From Martinezella multihospitum (GTDB taxonomy: Bacteria; Pseudomonadota; Alphaproteobacteria; Rhizobiales; Rhizobiaceae), in contig NZ_FMAG01000012.1 of NCBI RefSeq assembly GCF_900094585.1, forward strand, positions 1 through 64,000: a DNA stretch of 64,000 nucleotides. The letters run 5' to 3'. Positions 56,914 to 64,000 of this stretch are shown piece after piece. The stretch's first letter is position 1. Every line of letters begins with the position of its first letter. A program made the translations under genes and the position numbers. Below the pieces are notes generated by a model. That model ran no database searches, was not told the DNA's origin, and worked only from the letters and a program-made list of their open reading frames with translations.

Positions 56914-57840
56914 CTATGACCTTTCCTGGCCGATCTCCTCCAGATCATACGGCGTGGTCTGGTAGATCTCGTTGATCCAGTTGCCGAAGAACAGATGCGC
57001 GTGGCTGCGCCACCGGTTCTGCGGGGGAATTTCCGGGTCGTTATGCGGGAAGTAGTTGTGCGGCATCTTGATCGGCACGCCCGAATTCACATCCCGGAAA
57101 TATTCGTCCGCCAGCGATGTGGAATCATACTCCACGTGATTGAACATGTAGAGCCGGTTGCAGGCCTGCTCGTGCACGAGGCAGACGCCCATCTCGCTCG
57201 AATCCATCAGGATCTGCAGGCCTGGCACTTTTTCGATGTCGGCGCGCTTCACTTCCGTCCAGCGCGAGACCGGAATGGCGAAATCGTCGGAGAAGCCGTT
57301 GAGGTAGACCGAGGAGGGCTTCAGGTTCTGGTGGCGATAGACGCCGAAGGCCTTTTCCGTCAGCGTATATTTCGGCACCTTGTGGAAATGGTAGATCGCC
57401 GCCATGGCGCCCCAGCAGACGTTCAGCGTCGAGTGGACATTGGTGGCCGTCCACTCGAAGATCTCCTGCATTTCCTTCCAGTAGGTGACGTCTTCATAAT
57501 CCAGCAGCTCGATCGGCGCGCCGGTGATGATGAAGCCGTCGAACTTGCGGTGCTTCACTTCTTCCCAGGTCTCGTAAAAAGCAAGCAGATGCTCTTCGGA
57601 GGTGTTCTTGGCCTTGTGCGCGCCGATGCGCACCAGCGAAAATTCCACCTGCAGCGGCGATGCGCCGACCAGGCGCGCCATCTGGACCTCGGTCTTGATC
57701 TTGTTCGGCATGAGGTTGAGAAGCCCGATCTGAAGGGGGCGGATATCCTGACGGAACGCCACCGTTTCGGTCATCACCCGCACACCCTCGCTCTGGAGGG
57801 TTTCAAACGCGGGGAGCGTATCGGGAATCTTGATGGGCAT
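56914..57840 (-). CDS. metA: Homoserine O-acyltransferase MetA
   Basis: 308 aa. First step of methionine synthesis: acylates homoserine (acetyl or succinyl donor cannot be told reliably by eye). Family residues: [12 protein letters not shown], catalytic Cys in NVCWGAMAA (near 142), catalytic His/Glu in HVEYD and the terminal [10 protein letters not shown] region. ATG at 57840. Preceded by a SAM-II riboswitch and terminator, so expression falls when SAM is plentiful. Confidence 0.94.
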   Translation of the reverse strand: MPIKIPDTLPAFETLQSEGVRVMTETVAFRQDIRPLQIGLLNLMPNKIKTEVQMARLVGASPLQVEFSLVRIGAHKAKNTSEEHLLAFYETWEEVKHRKFDGFIITGAPIELLDYEDVTYWKEMQEIFEWTATNVHSTLNVCWGAMAAIYHFHKVPKYTLTEKAFGVYRHQNLKPSSVYLNGFSDDFAIPVSRWTEVKRADIEKVPGLQILMDSSEMGVCLVHEQACNRLYMFNHVEYDSTSLADEYFRDVNSGVPIKMPHNYFPHNDPEIPPQNRWRSHAHLFFGNWINEIYQTTPYDLEEIGQERS

Positions 57841-57859
57841 TGTTTCACTCGCCAAATAC

Positions 57860-57895
57860 AAAAAAACCGGCCGCGATCATGAATCGCTACCGGTC
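57860..57895 (-). terminator. Terminator in the metA leader
   Basis: ACCGGTAGCGAT and ATCGCGGCCGGT pair with a TCATG loop, then seven T on the minus strand, 20 bases before metA. Placed directly after the SAM-II aptamer, it suggests control by premature termination. Confidence 0.8.
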
Positions 57896-57904
57896 CGCAC
57901 GCGG

Positions 57905-57962
57905 CCCTTTAGCGACTTATTTAACGTGGCTGCAAGCCGGCCGGCCAAATCACCACGAGAGA
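57905..57962 (-). ncRNA. SAM-II riboswitch
   Basis: Minus strand: TCGTGGTGATTTGGCC, then GCTTGCAGCCACGTTAAAT and GTCGCTAAAGGG. These match the SAM-II class (stem CGTGG/CCACG, pseudoknot segments, GCTAAA end) found upstream of metA and related genes in alphaproteobacteria. Confidence 0.92.
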
Positions 57963-58020
57963 GATTTCATAAACCTGTCATTCCGGCGGGTCAATGGGCT
58001 AACGGATAGGCCGGAGGCCG

Positions 58021-58165
58021 CCTCGCCCTTCGAGGCCCCGGCATTTGCGCTCACGCTTCAACGCCAAGGCACCTCAGGGTGAGGCGGAGAGAGTTTCCAA
58101 CACTGCGTGAAAGATCAGATCTCATGGTGAGGAGGCCCGCAGGGCCGTCTCGAACCACGAGGGCG
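58021..58165. repeat. Intergenic palindromic repeat
   Basis: Contains CCTCGCCCTTCGAGG, CACCTCAGGGTGAGG, CTCATGGTGAGGAGGC, CCGCAGGGC and CTCGAACCACGAGG: several short palindromes in a row, a known style of rhizobial intergenic repeat. No gene in this stretch. Confidence 0.6.
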
Positions 58166-58276
58166 GGTGGAATTTGCATCCCATTCCTGATGAGAAGGTA
58201 TTTGCCGACTCGTCGGCGGAAAATGCGGTAGTTGGCTTTATTTGTCCTGTTCCGGAGGCGGGACATCGGCCTCCGT

Positions 58277-58698
58277 TTACAGACGGTCGAGAAGTACTTC
58301 CATGTCATAGCCGAGACGTTTGCGTGCCTCGGCAATCGTCATCCAGAAAAAGCGGAAGCGGATGGGTTCGCCGCCGCCAAACGGGATCGCTTCCAAATGG
58401 AGCCATTCGGCGGGTGTAGTCTCAGGCACATCGCAACGGAAATAATGTCGCCGATGGCTATAGCTGCGTCCGTTCTTTTCAAAGCGGTAATCGCGGATGC
58501 CGAGCGGGTGCATAGTATCTGCAATCAGCCCTGTCTCCTCGGCAAATTCGCGCGCTGCTGCGAGCGCCAGATCTTCGCCTTCCTCGACCGTACCGCCCGG
58601 CACCTGCGGTTCGATTGTTGGGAAATCCGGCTCGTCGAAGACAAGAAGATGACCATCCCGAACGGCGCAGATCAGGACCTTGACGGCATCTGGCTGCA

Positions 58699-58699
<1 letters not shown>
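58277..58699 (-). CDS. NUDIX hydrolase
   Basis: 140 aa. NUDIX box is complete: GGTVEEGEDLALAAAREFAE then ETGL (G-x5-E-x7-REUxEExGU), about 36-58. Hydrolyses a nucleoside diphosphate derivative; substrate unknown. ATG overlaps the moxR stop by 1 base (TAATG). Confidence 0.9.
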
Positions 58700-59541
<842 letters not shown>

Positions 59542-59704
59542 CGGAAGGCTTTCTCAATCTTTCGAGTGCAAGCTAATTGCTGACCTTATTCGGTTCAAGA
59601 CGCGAAACCGTGTATATAGGAATGTGATCCCACCGATCTATTGCAAGGGTGGACATGAGGGCGGGTCATGATTAACTGACGGGACGCGTCGCAGGGAAGT
59701 GCTG

Positions 59705-61555
59705 ATGGCAGTTGAAAAGCAAGCCAAGCCGAATATCCAGGGAAACGAACAGGTCGGATACGATTTAAGCCTTTTCTTTCGGCTGAGGATGATGTTCTCC
59801 GCTTTCTGGAATTCGGCTGTTCGCATCAAGATTATTTCCCTGACAATCGCGCTCTTCGTGATCATCCTGGTCACGGCCTATGTCCAGGTGCTGCTCAACA
59901 ACTGGAATGCGCCTTTCTACGATTCGCTGGCAAGGCGCGATATTTCCGCTTTCTTCCATCAGCTCGGCGTCTTCGGCATCATCGCCGGCTCGCTGCTGGT
60001 CCTCAACGTCGTTCAGGCCTGGCTCAACCAGATGACCGCGCTCTACATGCGCGAAGGGCTGGCGCGCGATCTGGTCGATCAATGGCTGCAGGCCAAGCGC
60101 GCGCTTCGCCTTGCCTCTTCCGGCCTGATCGGCGTCAATCCCGACCAGCGGCTGCATGAGGACGCCCGCAATCTTGCCGAAAGCTCGACGGGGCTTGCCA
60201 TTGGGCTGGTGCAGGCGACGATCCTGCTCTTGAGCTTCATCGGCGTGCTCTGGGAGCTCTCCAGCGGCATGGTCTTTCACCTCAGGGGCATGAGCTTCTC
60301 TATTCCGGGCTACATGGTCTGGGCGGCGATCCTTTATGCGGGATCGGCGTCCTTCCTCAGCCAGTTCGTCGGTCGCCGTCTGGTGCGGCTGAATGCGGAT
60401 CGCTATTCGAAGGAAGCCGAGCTGCGCTTCGCGCTCATGCATGCCAACGAGCATATGCCGGCAATCACCATTGCTGGCGGCGAGGAGAACGAGCGGCGGC
60501 GGATCAATCTCGATATATCGGCCGTGCTTGCCGTCATCCGCCAGCTGGCCATCGCCAATACCAATCTCACCTGGGTTTCGGCCGGTTACGGCTGGCTGGT
60601 GCTGATCATTCCCATCCTGGTTGCCGCGCCCGCCTATTTCTCCGGCGGCCTGACCTTCGGCCAGCTGATGGTGGCGGTTGGCGCCTTCAATCAGGTCAAT
60701 TCGGCGCTGCGCTGGTATGTCGCCAATTTCGGGCCGATCGCCGAATGGCGTGCCACGCTGATGCGCGTGACCGATTTCCGCAAGGCACTGACGGAAATGG
60801 ACGATAAAACGCCGATGCCGCACACCCTCGTCTTCGAAAAGGCGGCGCCGGGCACGATGGTCTGGACCGATCTGGAGATTTCGACGAAGACCAACGACGA
60901 GGCGACGGAAAACGGCTTCCGGATCGCGGAAGGCACCGTGACGATCAATGCCGGCGAGCATGTGATGATCAACGGCGATCACGGCGTAAACCGCAGGTTG
61001 CTGTTCGAGGTGCTGGCGCATCAATGGTATAGCGGTTCCGGCACGGTCAGCCTGCCGCCGATGGACGATATGCTGTTCGTGCCGCACACGCCCTATGTGC
61101 CGACCGGCACGCTCAGGGAGGCAATCTGTTTTCCGGATGACCGCGACGCCTACGACGATGCCGCCGTCGATGAGGTCCTGGACAAGGTGGGGCTCGGCCG
61201 TCTGAAGAGCCGTCTCGATACGCAGGCTCGCTGGGATCGATTGCTCGATACCGAGGAGCAGAAAGCCGTCGGTTTTGCGCATCTGCTGCTCGCGAAGCCG
61301 AAATGGGTCGTCTTCGACGATGCCCTGGAAGGGCTGGAAGCTGAAGTTCAGGCGAAGGCCTTTGCCATGCTGGGCGAGCTGGAGGACGCGACCCTGATCT
61401 ATATCGGCCGCTCCGACGCCTTCATGCATGCCATGTCGCCGCGTGTCCTGCATCTGCAGTCCTTGGCTCCGCATGAGCACAGCACCGATATGCAAACGCC
61501 TTCCGAAATTGCCGGTGCGGCGCAGGTGGATGAGAAAAAGGCCAGTGCACCATAA
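59705..61555 (+). CDS. SbmA/BacA-YddA-like ABC transporter with degenerate ATPase
   Basis: 616 aa. N-terminal membrane part with about six helices (about 40-345) of the SbmA_BacA / YddA (ExsE-like) type. The C-terminal cassette has lost key residues: Walker A should read GxxGxGKS/T but is NGDHGVNRR (about 423-431); the LSGGQ signature is DTEEQ (about 515-519); Walker B ends VFDDALE with Asp where the catalytic Glu belongs; the switch His is Arg (IGRSD). The rest of the fold is retained at full length, so it is not simple decay. ATG at 59705 chosen; GTG 59699 is possible. Confidence 0.82.
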   Translation: MAVEKQAKPNIQGNEQVGYDLSLFFRLRMMFSAFWNSAVRIKIISLTIALFVIILVTAYVQVLLNNWNAPFYDSLARRDISAFFHQLGVFGIIAGSLLVLNVVQAWLNQMTALYMREGLARDLVDQWLQAKRALRLASSGLIGVNPDQRLHEDARNLAESSTGLAIGLVQATILLLSFIGVLWELSSGMVFHLRGMSFSIPGYMVWAAILYAGSASFLSQFVGRRLVRLNADRYSKEAELRFALMHANEHMPAITIAGGEENERRRINLDISAVLAVIRQLAIANTNLTWVSAGYGWLVLIIPILVAAPAYFSGGLTFGQLMVAVGAFNQVNSALRWYVANFGPIAEWRATLMRVTDFRKALTEMDDKTPMPHTLVFEKAAPGTMVWTDLEISTKTNDEATENGFRIAEGTVTINAGEHVMINGDHGVNRRLLFEVLAHQWYSGSGTVSLPPMDDMLFVPHTPYVPTGTLREAICFPDDRDAYDDAAVDEVLDKVGLGRLKSRLDTQARWDRLLDTEEQKAVGFAHLLLAKPKWVVFDDALEGLEAEVQAKAFAMLGELEDATLIYIGRSDAFMHAMSPRVLHLQSLAPHEHSTDMQTPSEIAGAAQVDEKKASAP

Positions 61556-61572
61556 CCAAGTGCGCCGTAACT

Positions 61573-61675
61573 AGAGCAGTTTCGCTTTTCTTCGAATCGC
61601 GAAAATGCTCTATCCCTTTGTTTTTACGCAATTCCAGGCGGAAAACCGCTATGCACTTTTCCTGGAATTGCTCTA
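61573..61675. repeat. RIME-like mosaic repeat, copy B
   Basis: Same family and orientation as copy A at 1286; starts AGAGCAGTTTCGCTTTTCTT and ends TTCCTGGAATTGCTCTA. The ends AGAGCA and TGCTCT are inverted. Confidence 0.75.
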
Positions 61676-61740
61676 CGGCGGCACGGCAAGTCTTCACGCA
61701 GCCGCTGCCGCTCTGGCTTACATTCTCCCAAAACGCAAAA

Positions 61741-61775
61741 TGCAAAACGCCCCGTCACGAGGACGAGGCGTTCTT
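61741..61775 (-). terminator. Probable terminator of efp
   Basis: AACGCC-T-CGTCC and GACGGGGCGTT arms (one mismatch) then TTTTGC on the minus strand, about 25 bases after the efp stop. Confidence 0.7.
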
Positions 61776-61797
61776 CATGCAAGCAGGTGGCCGAGGC

Positions 61798-62367
61798 TCA
61801 GTCCTTGGCGCGCTCGACGTAGGAATTGTCTTCCGTTGCGATGACGACGCGGGTGCCGGCGTTGATGTGCGGCGGCACCAGGGTGCGGATGCCGTTCGAC
61901 AGCATGGCGGGCTTGTAGGACGAGGATGCCGTCTGGCCCTTGACGACCGGCTCGGTCTCGGTGATCTCGAGCGTCACGTGGCGCGGCAGTTCGAGTGCCA
62001 GCGGGATGCCTTCGTGGATCGACAGGATGCAGGTCATGCCTTCCTGGAGGTAGGCCTTCTGGTCGCCCATGGTTTCGACATCGACGACGACCTGATCGTA
62101 GGTGGCCGGGTTCATGAAGTGGAAGCCTTCGCCGTCTTCATAAAGGTACTGGAAGTTCACGTCTTCGACGAAGGCGCGCTCGACCTGTTCGGTGGTGCGC
62201 CAGCGCTCGGAGACCTTCACGCCATCGACGATGCGGCGCATGTCGACCTGGGTGACCGGGGTGCCTTTGCCCGGATGAAAGTTCTGAGCGGTGAGAACGA
62301 CGTAGAGCTTGCCGTCGACGTCGAGAACGTTGCCCTTGCGGACGGAAGAGGCGATGACCTTGACCAT
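61798..62367 (-). CDS. efp: Elongation factor P
   Basis: 189 aa three-domain protein that rescues ribosomes stalled on polyproline. Tip loop FHPGKGTP carries K34, the residue that EpmA modifies with beta-lysine. AAGGAAG upstream of the ATG. Divergent from epmA and epmB, so the substrate and its modifying enzymes are encoded together. Confidence 0.96.
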   Translation of the reverse strand: MVKVIASSVRKGNVLDVDGKLYVVLTAQNFHPGKGTPVTQVDMRRIVDGVKVSERWRTTEQVERAFVEDVNFQYLYEDGEGFHFMNPATYDQVVVDVETMGDQKAYLQEGMTCILSIHEGIPLALELPRHVTLEITETEPVVKGQTASSSYKPAMLSNGIRTLVPPHINAGTRVVIATEDNSYVERAKD

Positions 62368-62518
62368 AAGACTTCCTTGTAACGCTGCGTTTTGCGTCGT
62401 AGAGGGACTGTCTGAATGCTCTCCGAGACGCAGCTTTTGTTTGCTTGGGGGCGCAACTACCCTAAATCAACGGAAATTGCCACCCCCAAGGCGGCCGGTG
62501 CGCTGAAGAAAGCTAGGA

Positions 62519-63583
62519 ATGAAGCCAAAGACGAGCAAAGCGTCCCCCTGGTGGACCCGCAATGTCCATGCGGACCGGCGGCCGTTCCTCATTGGCCGCA
62601 ATGCCATCCAGGCGGCGCTGCGGGTTTTCTTCGCGCGCAACGACTTCATCGAGGTGGATACGGCGACGCTGCAGGTATCGCCTGGCAACGAGGCGCATCT
62701 GCATGCCTTCGAGACCGAGGCGCTGACGACTGACGGCAAGCCATCGCCTCTTTATCTCCACACTTCGCCGGAATTTGCCTGCAAGAAACTGCTGGCGGCC
62801 GGCGAAGAGCGCATTGCCTGCTTTGCGCATGTCTATCGCAATCGCGAGCGCGGGCCGCTGCATCATCCGGAATTCACCATGCTCGAATGGTATCGGGCCG
62901 GCGAGAGCTACGAGACCTTGATGGCGGATTGTGCCGCGCTGCTGGCGCTGGCGGCCGAAACGGTCGGGGCGAAAAAGCTGACCTATCGCGGCGCGGAGAC
63001 GGATCCTTTCCTGCTGCCCGAGCGCATCAGTGTCGCCGCGGCCTTCGAGCGTTATGCCGGCATCGATCTTTTTGCCTCCATCGGTCTCGATGGCTCGACG
63101 GATCGCGAGCGGCTGGCGGCGGATATGCGCAAGGCGGGCATTCGGGTTGCCGATGACGATCTCTGGCAGGATCTCTTCAGCCGCGTGCTGGTCGAGAAGA
63201 TCGAGCCGAACCTTGGTTTCGGTTGTCCGACCATTCTTGACGAATATCCCGTTTCAGAAGCGGCACTTGCCCGGCCTTCGGCCAGGGATCATCGCGTTGC
63301 CGAGCGTTTCGAGCTTTATGCCTGCGGCGTCGAGCTTGCCAATGCCTTCGGCGAGCTCACCAATGCCGAGGAGCAGCGCCGCCGCTTCGAGATCGAGATG
63401 GCGGAAAAGCAGCGCGTCTATGGCGAGACCTATCCGCTCGACGAGGATTTTCTGGAGGCGCTTGCCGTCATGCCCGATGCCAGCGGCATTGCGCTCGGCT
63501 TCGACCGGCTGGTGATGCTGGCAACCGGCGCCTCGCGGATCGAGCAGGTGCTCTGGGCGCCGGTTGCGGAGTATGACGCATGA
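62519..63583 (+). CDS. epmA: EF-P lysine ligase EpmA (GenX/PoxA)
   Basis: 354 aa class-II lysyl-tRNA-synthetase-like catalytic domain without the anticodon-binding part. Motif 2 CFAHVYRNRERGPLHHPEFT, ending ELYACGVELANAFGELT and motif 3 GIALGFDRLVML. Attaches (R)-beta-lysine to EF-P Lys34. Stop overlaps epmB by 4 bases. Confidence 0.94.
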   Translation: MKPKTSKASPWWTRNVHADRRPFLIGRNAIQAALRVFFARNDFIEVDTATLQVSPGNEAHLHAFETEALTTDGKPSPLYLHTSPEFACKKLLAAGEERIACFAHVYRNRERGPLHHPEFTMLEWYRAGESYETLMADCAALLALAAETVGAKKLTYRGAETDPFLLPERISVAAAFERYAGIDLFASIGLDGSTDRERLAADMRKAGIRVADDDLWQDLFSRVLVEKIEPNLGFGCPTILDEYPVSEAALARPSARDHRVAERFELYACGVELANAFGELTNAEEQRRRFEIEMAEKQRVYGETYPLDEDFLEALAVMPDASGIALGFDRLVMLATGASRIEQVLWAPVAEYDA

Positions 63584-64000
63584 ATGTGATGCGACCGATC
63601 CGGACTATCGGCGAGCTTGAGCGTGCCGGACTGATCGATGCCGATCAGGCGGTCGCGCTGGAAGCTGTGGCGGAGCGCTATGCCGTTGCCCTGACACCGA
63701 CCGTGACGCGCCTGATCGACCCCGCGAACCCCGCCGATCCCATTGCCCGGCAGTTCGTGCCGGATGCCGCCGAACTCATCGTCACGCCCGAGGAGCGGGC
63801 CGATCCGATCGGTGATCACGTGCATAGCCCGGTCGAAGGCATCGTCCATCGCTATCCGGACCGCGTGCTTCTGAAGGCCGTGCATGTCTGCCCGGTCTAT
63901 TGCCGCTTCTGCTTCCGCCGCGAGATGGTCGGACCGCAAGGGCTCGGCACGCTGGACGGTGATGCGCTCGACGGTGCCTTTGCCTATATCCGCGAGCATG
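63580..64000 (+). CDS. epmB: EF-P (R)-beta-lysine 2,3-aminomutase EpmB, partial
   Basis: First 140 codons only; the window ends inside the gene. N-terminus MNVMRPIRTIGELERAGLI. Radical-SAM cluster motif CPVYCRFC (CxxxCxxC) with FRREMVG after it, as in lysine 2,3-aminomutases. Makes (R)-beta-lysine for EpmA. ATG at 63580 overlaps the epmA stop (ATGA). Confidence 0.92.
   Translation, partial: MNVMRPIRTIGELERAGLIDADQAVALEAVAERYAVALTPTVTRLIDPANPADPIARQFVPDAAELIVTPEERADPIGDHVHSPVEGIVHRYPDRVLLKAVHVCPVYCRFCFRREMVGPQGLGTLDGDALDGAFAYIREH

Overview
This window looks like chromosomal DNA of a Rhizobium-group alphaproteobacterium (Rhizobium / Sinorhizobium / Agrobacterium lineage). The evidence is a high-GC genome with GTG and TTG starts, an NdvA cyclic beta-glucan exporter, an ExpR-like LuxR regulator placed between ndvA and pyc, the pha (PHB) genes, two RpoH/EcfG-type stress features, SAM-II and TPP riboswitches, and several copies of rhizobial intergenic mosaic repeats. 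To my recollection the order ndvA-expR-pyc ... ispG ... mtgA-rpmF-phaR-phaA-phaB ... helicase-fdxA-carD-rpoH2-thi matches the core chromosome of Sinorhizobium meliloti, so most of this is conserved backbone. The only clear mobile element is an IS110-family transposase at the left edge.

Layout. 1-1.4 kb: IS110 transposase and a mosaic repeat. 1.4-8.8 kb: ndvA (glucan export), divergent expR (quorum sensing), pyc (anaplerosis) and an MBL-fold hydrolase. 8.8-16.9 kb: an MFS efflux pump preceded by a structured leader RNA, a polar amino acid ABC transporter, an overlapping esterase / O-acyltransferase pair, a CPT-like kinase and an EamA exporter. 17-24.5 kb: MFS, ispG, a LysE exporter, ispA, mtgA, a GST, rpmF and phaR. 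24.7-27.8 kb: phaA and phaB, then three small envelope or membrane proteins. 27.8-29.07 kb: a 1.25 kb gene-free stretch holding four copies of a rigid 49-bp unit and an unusual concentration of GANTC (CcrM) sites. 29-35.4 kb: a SUV3-type helicase, an S4 RNA-binding protein, fdxA, carD and rpoH2 with an EcfG-type promoter. 35.4-46 kb: an M48 lipoprotein protease, TPP-riboswitch-controlled thiBPQ, a MarR/MFS divergent pair, thiamine pyrophosphokinase and an ABC-F ATPase. 46-55.4 kb: an RND pump pair, an amino-sugar catabolic operon (GntR, SIS deaminase, nagA, SIS) and galM. 55.7-59.5 kb: a MoxR ATPase, a NUDIX enzyme, metA with a SAM-II riboswitch, and a VWA protein. 59.7-64 kb: an ABC half-transporter with a degenerate nucleotide-binding domain, and the EF-P lysylation set efp, epmA, epmB (cut by the window end).

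How parts work together. PhaA and PhaB make (R)-3-hydroxybutyryl-CoA for PHB, with PhaR as the associated regulator. IspG and IspA are two steps of isoprenoid supply. ThiBPQ imports thiamine, which the nearby pyrophosphokinase converts to TPP, the ligand of the thiB leader. MetA synthesis is gated by SAM. EpmA and EpmB modify EF-P Lys34. MoxR and the VWA protein are probably a chaperone pair, although metA and the NUDIX gene lie between them. No rRNA, tRNA or CRISPR was seen.
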